Source: Flavobacteriales bacterium UBA3431
GTDB taxonomy: Bacteria; Bacteroidota; Bacteroidia; Flavobacteriales; Schleiferiaceae
NCBI GenBank assembly: GCA_002381225.1
Contig: DFSS01000014.1
Coordinates: 12,327-30,490, forward strand
DNA length: 18,164 nucleotides
Direction of reading: 5' to 3'
The notes below the pieces were generated by a model. It ran no database searches, was not told the origin of the DNA, and saw only the letters and a list, made by a program, of their open reading frames with translations. The translations under genes were made by a program, and so were the position numbers. Below are positions 1 to 6,912 of the stretch, piece by piece (the first letter of the stretch is position 1; each line of letters starts with the position of its first letter).

Positions 1-26
1 AAAAAGCCCATCCACAAGTTCCTATT

Positions 27-59
27 ACCCCCGGCTCTTTGCCGGTGGTTCTTTTTTAT
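27..59 (+). terminator. Rho-independent terminator of a gene left of the window
   Basis: A hairpin pairs CCGGC (31-35) with GCCGG (41-45) around a TCTTT loop. It is extended by ACC/GGT (27-29 with 47-49) past one mismatch, and is followed by a T-rich run at 50-59. The T-run lies on the plus strand, so it would end transcription entering from the left edge. The gene it serves is not in the window. Confidence 0.65.
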
Positions 60-100
60 TGCCATAGGCTTACAAGAAAGTATTTCTGATGCGCCAAGGC

Positions 101-132
101 AAAAAAAAGACCCGCCAGTTGGGCGGGTCTCC
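101..132 (-). terminator. Terminator of tRNA-Ser
   Basis: A perfect 9-bp stem (108-116 with 122-130, core GACCCGCC/GGCGGGTC) encloses a 5-nt loop. On the minus strand it is followed by a run of T residues (complement of the A-run at 101-107). It begins about 25 nt past the 3' end of the tRNA and reads in the same direction, so it is the expected end of the tRNA transcript. Confidence 0.85.
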
Positions 133-154
133 TTAGCTTGTTGACAAGCTTTCG

Positions 155-241
155 CGGTGAGGGCGGGATTCGAACCCGCGGTACAGTTTCCCGTACGCCA
201 GTTTAGCAAACTGGTGGTTTCAGCCTCTCACCCACCTCACC
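155..241 (-). tRNA. tRNA-Ser (anticodon GCU)
   Basis: The reverse complement folds as a class II tRNA. The acceptor stem GGTGAGG/CCTCACC (235-241 with 156-162) is followed by a G discriminator base, which is typical for serine. The anticodon stem CCAGT/ACTGG encloses loop TTGCTAA with anticodon GCT (complement of 205-207), reading AGC/AGU codons. A long variable arm contains a GTAC/GTAC stem, and the T arm CGGGTTCGAATCCCG is canonical. The CCA end is not encoded, so it must be added after transcription. The downstream hairpin at 101-132 ends the transcript, so this is a single-tRNA unit. A near-match to the Bacteroidota -7 element (TATTTTCG, 280 to 273) lies 32 nt upstream and is only a weak promoter candidate. 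Confidence 0.96.
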
Positions 242-395
242 GGGTAAATACAGATAGACTGAATTAGGGCTGCGAAAATACATGAAAATTCGGCTTGGTC
301 ATAACGAATTCTGCCGCCCATGAATAAAATCAACGCTCCACCCAGAGGGCATCGACCTGTATCTTCGTGGAGTAAACACAACCCCCTTGATTCCC

Positions 396-1577
396 ATGAA
401 AGACGTCGTCATCGTTTCCGCCGTTCGTACCCCCATTGGCCGCTTCCAAGGCGCCCTGTCCTCCATCCCTGCCACCGAATTAGGCGGCAAAGCGATCCAT
501 GGCGCATTGGCTAAAATCAACCTGGACCCGAAGCTAGTTCAAGAGGTCTTCATGGGGAGTGTACTCCAAGCTAATTTGGGCCAGGCACCTGCCCGACAAG
601 CAGCCCTCGCAGGAGGTTTGAGCCAGGACGTGCCTTGCACCACGGTGAATAAGGTCTGTGCGTCTGGCATGAAAGCCATTGCATTGGCCGCGAATGCCAT
701 TCGGGTCGGTGACGTCGACATCGCCGTAGCCGGCGGCATGGAGAACATGAGCCAAGTACCCCACTACCTGCCCAACAGCCGTGCTGGATTCAAATTTGGC
801 GACACCCATCTGGTGGACGGCCTAACCAAAGATGGTCTGATCAATGTCTACGACCAGCAAGTGATGGGTGTATGCGCGGACCGCTGTGCCAAAGAACACG
901 ATTACAGCCGCGAAGAGCAAGATGCCTTTGCCCTGCAGTCCTACGACCGCAGCGCAGCAGCCTGGGAAGCCGGCAAATTCAGCGAAGAAGTGATTTCGAT
1001 TGAAATCACGGACCGCCGCGGCACCACCACGGTGGTCGACCGCGACGAGGAATACACCAACATCCTGCGCGATAAGGTGCCTACACTCCGCCCCGCGTTT
1101 ACCAAAGACGGTACGGTTACGGCGGCCAATGCCTCGACATTGAACGACGGTGCAGCGGCCCTCGTCCTCATGTCTGCCGAAAAAGCAGCGGAATTGGGAC
1201 TGACACCCTTGGCCCGCATTGCCGGTACCGCAGATGCCGCCCACGAGCCTGAGTGGTTCACGACCGCCCCGGCCAAGGCCGTGCCCAAGGCCCTCGCCAA
1301 GGCAGGCTTGGAAGTTCGGGACATTGCTTATTGGGAATTGAACGAAGCCTTCTCCGTCGTCGGGTTAGTAAACATGGACCTCTTGGGCATTGATCCGGCT
1401 ACCTGCAACGTGAATGGCGGCGCAGTTTCTCTAGGTCATCCCCTAGGATGCAGCGGTGCACGAATTATTGTTACTTTGCTGCACGTTCTCCAGCAAAACC
1501 AAGCGCAGTACGGCGGTGCCGGCATCTGCAACGGTGGAGGTGGGGCATCGGCCATGATTCTTGAACGATTGCATTGA
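396..1577 (+). CDS. Acetyl-CoA C-acetyltransferase (thiolase)
   Basis: This is a thiolase of 393 residues, a typical length for the biosynthetic/degradative thiolase family. It condenses two acetyl-CoA to acetoacetyl-CoA or runs the reverse thiolysis, in the cytoplasm. The protein opens with the family signature MKDVVIVSAVRTPIG. The acyl-accepting Cys88 lies in VNKVCASGMKA, His348 in SLGHPLG, and the acid/base Cys378 in CNGGGG; all three catalytic residues fall at the canonical positions. The ATG at 396 is preferred over an in-frame TTG at 387, because family members start with MKDVVIV. A weak -7-like TATCTTCG lies at 360-367. The stop overlaps the TTG start of the next gene (TTGA), suggesting coupled translation. 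The exact chain-length preference cannot be read from sequence. Confidence 0.95.
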   Translation: MKDVVIVSAVRTPIGRFQGALSSIPATELGGKAIHGALAKINLDPKLVQEVFMGSVLQANLGQAPARQAALAGGLSQDVPCTTVNKVCASGMKAIALAANAIRVGDVDIAVAGGMENMSQVPHYLPNSRAGFKFGDTHLVDGLTKDGLINVYDQQVMGVCADRCAKEHDYSREEQDAFALQSYDRSAAAWEAGKFSEEVISIEITDRRGTTTVVDRDEEYTNILRDKVPTLRPAFTKDGTVTAANASTLNDGAAALVLMSAEKAAELGLTPLARIAGTADAAHEPEWFTTAPAKAVPKALAKAGLEVRDIAYWELNEAFSVVGLVNMDLLGIDPATCNVNGGAVSLGHPLGCSGARIIVTLLHVLQQNQAQYGGAGICNGGGGASAMILERLH

Positions 1578-2356
1578 GCACCCACGGCTTTTCCCTCTAC
1601 AGCTTGGCACCCATGCGTGCCGAACCCAGCCACCGCGCAGAAATGGTGAACCAGGCGCTGTTTGGAGAAGCCTTTGAAATCGTGGATCGCAAGAATGAAT
1701 GGACCCATATCCGCTTGGGCCACGACGGCTATATGGGTTGGGTATTGGACCGTCAAATTCAAGGCATCACCCACGAATCCTATCGACGTCTCGTGGATGA
1801 ACCTCAAGCCTTGGTGAGCGATGCGGTGGATTTAATTGAGCATGATTCCCCAAGTCTCACCCGCACCGTGGTGGCCGGTTCCCCCTTGCCCTTTTACCAG
1901 CCCGCGGAACAAATACTGCAAGTCGGGTCAGAGGCCTTCTTGTTCCAGGGGCGGACGGCCCAGCGGTTGCGCACCAGGGAAGAATTGTTGCTCAATGCCT
2001 ACCTCTACTCCAATGCGCCCTACCTCTGGGGTGGCCGAAGTGCTTTTGGTATTGACTGCAGTGGTTTGACGCAGATGGCCTACCGGCTGACCGGTTTCTC
2101 GCTCCTCCGTGATGCGAGCCAACAAGCCACGCAAGGCCGCACCCTTGATTTCTTAGACGAAGCCCAAGCCGGAGATTTGGTGTTCTTTGACAATGAAGCA
2201 GGCCAAATCGTGCACGTCGGCATCTATGTGCGCGAAAACCGCATTTTACATGCCAGCGGTTCAGTCCGAATGGATGGACTCGATAGCACCGGCATCTACA
2301 ATGCGGAGCTCGGTAAGCACACCCACAAATTGCGCCTGATTAAGACGCATTTCTAA
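1574..2356 (+). CDS. C40 (NlpC/P60) peptidase with N-terminal SH3b-like domain
   Basis: The product is 260 residues. Residues 5-65 look like a bacterial SH3 domain (SLAPMRAEPS...EMVNQALFGE), and a second SH3-like segment spans about 95-130. Residues 135-258 form an NlpC/P60 domain with the catalytic Cys162 (GIDCSGLTQ), His214 (IVHVGIYV) and a third polar residue, His226 (ILHASG). Enzymes of this layout cut peptide cross-links or stems in peptidoglycan, typically the D-Glu-meso-DAP bond. No signal peptide is visible, so recycling of muropeptides or non-classical export are both possible. The TTG start is chosen because the first SH3 strand begins before the first in-frame ATG (1613), and because TTG overlaps the thiolase stop as TTGA. 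The gene ends directly against the convergent lipoprotein gene with no spacer. Confidence 0.9.
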   Translation: MSTHGFSLYSLAPMRAEPSHRAEMVNQALFGEAFEIVDRKNEWTHIRLGHDGYMGWVLDRQIQGITHESYRRLVDEPQALVSDAVDLIEHDSPSLTRTVVAGSPLPFYQPAEQILQVGSEAFLFQGRTAQRLRTREELLLNAYLYSNAPYLWGGRSAFGIDCSGLTQMAYRLTGFSLLRDASQQATQGRTLDFLDEAQAGDLVFFDNEAGQIVHVGIYVRENRILHASGSVRMDGLDSTGIYNAELGKHTHKLRLIKTHF

Positions 2357-2779
2357 TTATTTCTTGGGCTTTGACGCGGACGACTTGTAGTTGAGCAAGA
2401 CCGTCGATACGCTGTCGCGGACAAACTCAGCGCGCTCCATTCGGCGCTTCGCGCGCAGGGCCTCTATGCGCCACACATCCCGCGAAACACTGACTTCTTT
2501 GTGACGCAGCTGCAAGCTATCGAGCTCGCGTGAAACGACCTGCAGGGTGGCCTCCGCGTTATCGAGTTGATTGGAAATCTCTTCATAGCTCTTCTGCAGC
2601 TCCTCGAGCTGTCCTTGGGTATTTCCCATGGTGCCTTGCGCCGTCAGCAAGCGTTGTTCAAAGGCCAAACTGTCCGATTGCAGGCGCACAACTTGGGTTT
2701 GGGCAAAGAGCAAATCTTTTTTCGGCACCAAACAGGCCGAAACCAAGAAAAAAACCGACAAAAGGGCCACGTAGCGCAT
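2357..2779 (-). CDS. Small coiled-coil lipoprotein, OmpA-associated N-terminal type
   Basis: The product is 140 residues. It has a hydrophobic signal (residues 3-15) and a lipobox LVSAC with the lipidated Cys16, so it should be anchored in a membrane on the periplasmic side. Residues 22-105 are rich in Leu, Gln, Glu and Ser with heptad-like spacing and probably form a coiled coil. The C-terminus is basic (SKPKK). The segment just after the lipobox (CLVPKKDLLFAQTQVVRLQ) resembles the N-terminal module of Bacteroidota OmpA-family lipoproteins, but the peptidoglycan-binding OmpA domain is absent. Its neighbour across the shared 3' end is a peptidoglycan hydrolase, so an envelope role is a reasonable inference. 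Function is otherwise unknown. A consensus -7 element sits 4 nt before its ATG. Confidence 0.82.
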   Translation of the reverse strand: MRYVALLSVFFLVSACLVPKKDLLFAQTQVVRLQSDSLAFEQRLLTAQGTMGNTQGQLEELQKSYEEISNQLDNAEATLQVVSRELDSLQLRHKEVSVSRDVWRIEALRAKRRMERAEFVRDSVSTVLLNYKSSASKPKK

Positions 2780-2783
2780 GAGT

Positions 2784-2791
2784 CAAAGATA
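2784..2791 (-). promoter_or_regulatory. Bacteroidota -7 element for the lipoprotein gene
   Basis: On the minus strand this reads TATCTTTG, a perfect TAnnTTTG match. Only four bases (ACTC) separate it from the ATG at 2779, which predicts a leaderless or nearly leaderless mRNA. No clear TTG -33 element is visible at the usual spacing. Confidence 0.6.
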
Positions 2792-2801
2792 GGGGCATTC
2801 G

Positions 2802-2808
2802 TACCTTG
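2802..2808 (+). promoter_or_regulatory. Possible -7 element for mnmH-selD
   Basis: TACCTTG resembles TAnnTTTG with one T missing and lies 5 nt before the ATG at 2814. It sits back to back with the opposite-strand element at 2784-2791 in a 34-bp divergent intergenic gap. There is no room for a -33 region except inside the neighbouring lipoprotein gene. Confidence 0.35.
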
Positions 2809-3821
2809 TGGCCATGCCCCTTTTGGATGTTCGAAGCCCCAGTGAGTTCGCCCATGGCCATGCGCCAGGCGCTTTGTCCATGCCCCTCTTCAGCGACGAC
2901 GAGCGGGCCCAAGTGGGCATTTGCTACAAGGAAAAGGGCCAAGGCGAAGCGATTCGGCTGGGACTCTCCCTAGTGGGGCCCAAGATGGCCGATCTCGTGA
3001 CCCAGGCAGATCTCTACGCCGCAGAGGGTCCTCTGGAAGTCTACTGTTGGCGCGGCGGCATGCGTTCTCAATCGGTCGCGTGGCTTTTGCAGACCGCGGG
3101 CCATTCCGTAAAGCGCTGGGAGGGCGGCTATAAAGCCTACCGCGGCCGGGTATTGGAGACCTGGTGCGGCGACCACCCCTGGGTCGTGCTCAGCGGACTT
3201 ACCGGCAGTGGCAAGACGGAAATCCTCCGGCATATGGCCTCGCAGGCCCAGGTGCTGGATCTGGAAGGTTTGGCCCACCATAAAGGGTCCGCTTTTGGCC
3301 ACGTTGGGGAGGACGATCAGCCCACCAATGAGCAATTTGAAAACGACGGCGCCCAGTGCATTCAAGGACTCGACCCCCACCAAGCTTGGTGGATCGAGGA
3401 TGAAAGCCGATCCATAGGACGCATCTGGCTTCAACACGGGTTCTTTGACCGAAAAAAGGAGGCACCGCTTATCATCGCCCAGCGCTCTCGCGAGAACCGA
3501 TTGGACCACTTGGTGGCACTCTATGGACAAGCCAGCCGCGAAGACCTGGCGGCCGTTTTCCCCAAGATTGCCAAACGCCTAGGCCTCCAAAATGCCCAGT
3601 GGGCCATGGACGCTGTGTATGCAGGTGACTTGCGCAGCGCGGCGGACCTTGCGCTCCAATACTACGACCGAACCTATTCCGAAAGCATGGCCAAACGCCA
3701 GGACTACATCCTCGCCCAGGTCGATGCCACGGACTGTACTTTTGCGGAAGCCGCGGAGAAGATCCTTCGCGAGACCCAAACGACCCTACAAACATGGATT
3801 CAGCGACGCGCCCAGCCCTAA
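2808..3821 (+). CDS. mnmH: tRNA 2-selenouridine synthase MnmH
   Basis: MnmH converts the 2-thiouridine at the wobble position of Lys, Glu and Gln tRNAs, via a geranylated intermediate, to 2-selenouridine using selenophosphate. The product is 337 residues from the GTG (335 from the ATG at 2814). Residues 5-115 are a rhodanese domain (DVRSPSEF, then the active Cys80 in YCWRGGMRS). Residues 125-330 are a P-loop domain with Walker A GLTGSGKT at 130-137 and the family motif LEGLAHHKGSAFG. The N-terminus is about 15 residues shorter than E. coli MnmH: the first helix of the rhodanese fold is missing, and an in-frame stop at 2790 rules out a longer start. The GTG at 2808 and ATG at 2814 are both possible; a -7-like element at 2802-2808 favours 2814. 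The 3' end overlaps selD by 28 bp, which fits their shared pathway. Confidence 0.94.
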   Translation: MAMPLLDVRSPSEFAHGHAPGALSMPLFSDDERAQVGICYKEKGQGEAIRLGLSLVGPKMADLVTQADLYAAEGPLEVYCWRGGMRSQSVAWLLQTAGHSVKRWEGGYKAYRGRVLETWCGDHPWVVLSGLTGSGKTEILRHMASQAQVLDLEGLAHHKGSAFGHVGEDDQPTNEQFENDGAQCIQGLDPHQAWWIEDESRSIGRIWLQHGFFDRKKEAPLIIAQRSRENRLDHLVALYGQASREDLAAVFPKIAKRLGLQNAQWAMDAVYAGDLRSAADLALQYYDRTYSESMAKRQDYILAQVDATDCTFAEAAEKILRETQTTLQTWIQRRAQP

Positions 3822-4840
3822 CTAGCTTCAACCCAGGTTCGGGCTGTGGATGCAAGATTGCCCCCAACGCATTGCGGGAAGTCATCGGGGCGTCTGGGTT
3901 CAATCCGAATCAATCCTGGCCCACTCTGCTCTTTGGGCATGAAGCCAACGAAGATGCCGCGGTGATGGACCTCGGAAATGGAGACGTGTTGGTGCATACC
4001 ACGGACTTCTTTACACCCATTGTGGACGATGCGTTTGAATTCGGGCAGATTGCCGCGGCGAATGCGATTAGTGACGTCTATGCCATGGGTGCCACCCCCG
4101 ACATGGCCCTGGCCATCCTCTGCTGGCCCTTGGACAAACTTCCCGCTGCTATGGCGGGCCAGGTCCTCGCCGGCGCACGGGACACCTGCACCAAGGCAGG
4201 GATACCCCTTGCAGGCGGACACAGCATCGATGTACCGCAGCCCATTTTTGGTTTAGCGGTTACCGGCCGATGCCGTCGCGATGCCTTAAAGACCAACGGC
4301 GGCGCTCAGCCCGGCGACCTGCTCTACCTCACCAAACCCTTGGGCATTGGCATCGTAGCTACGGCCATGAAAAAAGGGCTCGCCACCGAAGCCGACCATG
4401 CTTGGGGTCTGAAGACCATGTGCGCCCTTAATGCCGTCGGCGCCAAACTTCCCGAGGGCGTCCACGCCATGACAGACGTGACCGGTTTTGGCCTAGCAGG
4501 GCATTTGCACGAGATTCTTTCGGCCTCTGGCACGAGTGCGGAGCTGGATTATGCATCGATCCCGACCTATGACAAAGTGCGCATGGCGGACCTCTATGCG
4601 TCGGGCTGCATGCCTCAAGGCACGACTAAAAACTACGTGACGTACTACAGCGATTGCGGCGCGGTAAGCGGGGAACAGCTGTTTGTGCTTTTTGACCCGC
4701 AAACGAGCGGAGGCCTATTATTGGCCGTAGCCCCCGAAGCGCAGGAAGGCGTTGAAACCCTACTGCGTCAGGAAGGCGTGCATGCCTCGCCAATTGGACA
4801 TGTTACGGAAGCTCAGGAGAAAAAAATCGTGTTCGCCTAA
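3794..4840 (+). CDS. selD: Selenide, water dikinase SelD (selenophosphate synthetase)
   Basis: SelD makes monoselenophosphate from selenide and ATP, the selenium donor for MnmH. The 348-residue length matches the family. The N-terminal catalytic loop GSGCGCKIAP is intact, with Cys18 and Lys21 corresponding to Cys17 and Lys20 of E. coli SelD. Cys18 is encoded by TGT, so this is the cysteine form and not a selenoprotein. Further family motifs are HTTDFFTPIVDD (ATP and metal site), GGHSID, TDVTGFGLAGH and DPQTSGGLLLAV. The ATG lies inside the end of mnmH, so the two are almost certainly one transcript. No selA, selB or selC lies in the window, so the visible use of selenium is tRNA modification only. 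Confidence 0.96.
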   Translation: MDSATRPALTSFNPGSGCGCKIAPNALREVIGASGFNPNQSWPTLLFGHEANEDAAVMDLGNGDVLVHTTDFFTPIVDDAFEFGQIAAANAISDVYAMGATPDMALAILCWPLDKLPAAMAGQVLAGARDTCTKAGIPLAGGHSIDVPQPIFGLAVTGRCRRDALKTNGGAQPGDLLYLTKPLGIGIVATAMKKGLATEADHAWGLKTMCALNAVGAKLPEGVHAMTDVTGFGLAGHLHEILSASGTSAELDYASIPTYDKVRMADLYASGCMPQGTTKNYVTYYSDCGAVSGEQLFVLFDPQTSGGLLLAVAPEAQEGVETLLRQEGVHASPIGHVTEAQEKKIVFA

Positions 4841-4875
4841 AAAAAGCGGTGCCCCTGAAGGCGTTATTTCACCGC
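4839..4875 (-). terminator. Terminator of the T9SS Kelch-like gene
   Basis: On the minus strand, GCGGTG (4875 to 4870) pairs with CACCGC (4851 to 4846) and is followed by seven T residues (complement of 4839-4845). A short GCC/GGC pair may stack inside the loop. The first arm is formed by the last sense codons (Ala-Val) of the gene, and the T-run reaches the selD stop codon, so terminator, coding end and convergent neighbour share the same few bases. Confidence 0.6.
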
Positions 4876-6435
4876 GCGTACGCTCTCGCCCGATTCAAAC
4901 CGGACTATATAGCTCCCCGGCATCCAGTGCATGGAGTCGACCAACGCATACCCACGACCAAAGGCCACCGCGCGGCCTTCGTATATGATTCGGCCCGTTG
5001 CGTCGTACACCCAGAGATCGGTCCTAGCATCTAGATTGCCTCCCAATCGCAAGCGTCCTTCGCTGTCGAACTGGGCCCAACGGCGCTCCAGAACTTCCGT
5101 GGGCAAACCCACACCCGAAGCATCCAACCACACTTCATAGAGTTTGGCATTGCTCGTGCTCAAGTTGTTACCATTGCTGAAAAAGATGTTTGGTGCTGTG
5201 CTCCGAATTCCACCAAGCATGTAACCAATCAAAACCGAGCTGTTGGGAGCCGATGGCAGGGCCGATTCATGCAATATGCCTTGTTGGAAGCCAGCATGGG
5301 CGGGCAAGAATTCAGCCCCCGCACCTAAGTAATCGGGAAGATCGCCAAGGTAGTATTCGGACGTGCCATTCACCGTTTCCACCATCGCGGAAACGTGCTT
5401 TGTAAACGGAACGTTTGGATCTTGAATGAGCGTTCCATCGCTCTGAACGAGGTATTCTCCAATACCGCCGAGGAAGACGGTCACCATTTCGGCGTTAGCG
5501 GAATCGTACAGGCCAAAGTGCGCGCTGTGGTACTGATTAAGCAGCTGAGAAGCCCCCGTACGCAGGGCCAAGCCATTGTCATCCACATCCACCATGTCAT
5601 GCCAAGGCAAGTTGGCCGTTGGTTGAAATACCCCCGTAAAAGCCGTCAGGGTATGGTCCCCCGTTGCAGGGTTGATGCGGTGCGCCATATTGTAGTCTCG
5701 GCGGTGCATCAAGGCTGGGCTGGATACCGCAATGTAGTTGCTCACGGCGATGGAATCCCCGACCAAGCCCAGCTCAAAGTGGCTGTACCCGTCGTGGTAC
5801 GTTTGGCTAAAGCCAGGGCCATGGTTGGGACCCATGGGATTGTAGAGGCCGTGAAAATAGTGCCCACCCGCCAGGTAAACCGTGCCGTCCAGTTCGCGTG
5901 CTACGCCGCCCGTCCAGGCGAAGCGTGCATCAACTTGGGTCGAGATGGCTTCCCGCGCCGCCACACCGTTGCCCGACTGAATGGCGTCAATAAGCTCTGC
6001 CACATGGACGGCCGTAATTCGGCCGTAGGTGGTATGGTTGGACATTGTCGTGGAATAGCCATAGCCCCCCATGAGGTACAGGATGCTATCCAGCTGAACG
6101 GCCTGCATATTCGTGCTTAAGAACTGTTCTCGAACTTCTACCTGCAGGGAATCTACGGGCATGGACCAATATTGCAGCGTACTGGGATTCACCACATGAA
6201 TGGAATGGTTCGCCTCCGAGGCTAAAAAGGCCGAAAACGGGTGGCGTTGGTGCAAACCATCCACGCGTCCACCCGCCACGAGCCATTCGCCATTGGCTTC
6301 TCCGATAGAAAAGCTCTGAGCACCGTCCCAACCGCTGATGGTTTTTTCTTCTACACGCACATTCCATCCACTTACTTGCGCCTCCATGGCCAAGGAGGGC
6401 AGCAGGGCAATCAATAGGAAGCTAAACTGTTTCAT
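4864..6435 (-). CDS. Secreted Kelch-like protein with T9SS type A sorting domain
   Basis: The product is 523 residues. A signal peptide (MKQFSFLLIALLPSLAMEA, cut near AMEAQ) is followed by repeated beta-propeller-like segments with hydrophobic-GG turns: WLVAGG, LYLMGGYG, VYLAGGHY, TVFLGGIG and YMLGGIR. That pattern suggests a Kelch-type propeller. Residues 441-523 form a Por-secretion/T9SS type A C-terminal domain (LRLGG, DLWVYDATGRIIYEG, PGSYIVRFESGE), so it should be exported across the outer membrane and attached to the surface or released. The substrate or partner is unknown. The start at 6435 is chosen over a longer reading because it begins the signal peptide and avoids overlap with the divergent OsmC gene. 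An imperfect -7-like ACATCTTG lies 5 nt before the ATG. Confidence 0.85.
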   Translation of the reverse strand: MKQFSFLLIALLPSLAMEAQVSGWNVRVEEKTISGWDGAQSFSIGEANGEWLVAGGRVDGLHQRHPFSAFLASEANHSIHVVNPSTLQYWSMPVDSLQVEVREQFLSTNMQAVQLDSILYLMGGYGYSTTMSNHTTYGRITAVHVAELIDAIQSGNGVAAREAISTQVDARFAWTGGVARELDGTVYLAGGHYFHGLYNPMGPNHGPGFSQTYHDGYSHFELGLVGDSIAVSNYIAVSSPALMHRRDYNMAHRINPATGDHTLTAFTGVFQPTANLPWHDMVDVDDNGLALRTGASQLLNQYHSAHFGLYDSANAEMVTVFLGGIGEYLVQSDGTLIQDPNVPFTKHVSAMVETVNGTSEYYLGDLPDYLGAGAEFLPAHAGFQQGILHESALPSAPNSSVLIGYMLGGIRSTAPNIFFSNGNNLSTSNAKLYEVWLDASGVGLPTEVLERRWAQFDSEGRLRLGGNLDARTDLWVYDATGRIIYEGRAVAFGRGYALVDSMHWMPGSYIVRFESGESVRAVK

Positions 6436-6440
6436 GGGAG

Positions 6441-6448
6441 CAAGATGT
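6441..6448 (-). promoter_or_regulatory. Imperfect -7-like element before the Kelch-like gene
   Basis: The minus strand reads ACATCTTG, five bases before the ATG at 6435. It lacks one T of TAnnTTTG. It is listed because four other genes here have the same element at nearly the same distance from the start. Confidence 0.3.
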
Positions 6449-6471
6449 CGACAATCAGCCGAAATAAGGGT

Positions 6472-6479
6472 GATATTTG
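6472..6479 (+). promoter_or_regulatory. Possible -7 element for osmC and the oxygenase
   Basis: GATATTTG differs from TAnnTTTG at one base and lies 19 nt before the ATG at 6499. No clear -33 TTG is visible at the expected spacing. This is the only candidate in the 63-bp divergent gap. Confidence 0.3.
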
Positions 6480-6498
6480 TCACCTCAAACCATTCCTC

Positions 6499-6912
6499 AT
6501 GGCCACCGCCCAAAGCACCTACCTCGGCAGCCTCCGCTGCGAAAACCTTCACCTCCAAAGTGGCACTCGGATTCATACTGACGCCCCCACTGACAACCAA
6601 GGCATGGGCTCGGCCTTTTCGCCGACCGACTTATGTGCCCTGAGCCTCACGACCTGCATCATGACCACCTTGGGCATTTACGCCCAGGGAAAAGGAGTTG
6701 AAATAGTGCATGCGACCGGAGAAACTACCAAGCATATGGCCTCAGACCCTCGGCGGATAGCGCGCATTGAGGTGGCTATAACTCTCCGCCTCAACGTCGC
6801 CGTCGACGCTCCGATGGAAGCCTTGTTGCGACGTGTCGCCCATACCTGTCCAGTGGCCCGCTCCTTGCACCCAGATGTCGAGCAAGACGTGACGATGACC
6901 TTCCTATCCTAG
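6499..6912 (+). CDS. OsmC-family thiol peroxidase-like protein
   Basis: The product is 137 residues, typical of the OsmC/Ohr superfamily, which reduces organic hydroperoxides or acts on related thiol chemistry in the cytoplasm. The family pattern is clear: an N-terminal strand with GTRIHTDAP, then FSPTDLCALSLTTCIMTTLG with Cys53 at the start of the central helix, and the second redox Cys117 in HTCPVARSL near the C-terminus. Both cysteines needed for the catalytic cycle are present. The ATG at 6499 is chosen because an in-frame upstream ATG (6445) would add residues outside the fold and run into the divergent promoter region. The stop codon overlaps the next start (TAGTG), so the oxygenase is probably made from the same mRNA. 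The substrate cannot be told from sequence. Confidence 0.9.
   Translation: MATAQSTYLGSLRCENLHLQSGTRIHTDAPTDNQGMGSAFSPTDLCALSLTTCIMTTLGIYAQGKGVEIVHATGETTKHMASDPRRIARIEVAITLRLNVAVDAPMEALLRRVAHTCPVARSLHPDVEQDVTMTFLS

Noticed and set aside
3845..3853. Possible selenocysteine codon in the catalytic loop of selD
   Set aside because: The residue is encoded by TGT (Cys18) and no in-frame TGA is present, so this is the cysteine form.
5395..6120. 241-codon plus-strand ORF opposite the Kelch-like gene
   Set aside because: Antisense to a clear T9SS protein, with no recognisable domain; treated as a shadow frame in GC-rich coding DNA.
6436..6600. Longer N-terminus for the Kelch-like gene
   Set aside because: It would place 55 extra residues before a perfectly good signal peptide and overlap the divergent OsmC coding region.
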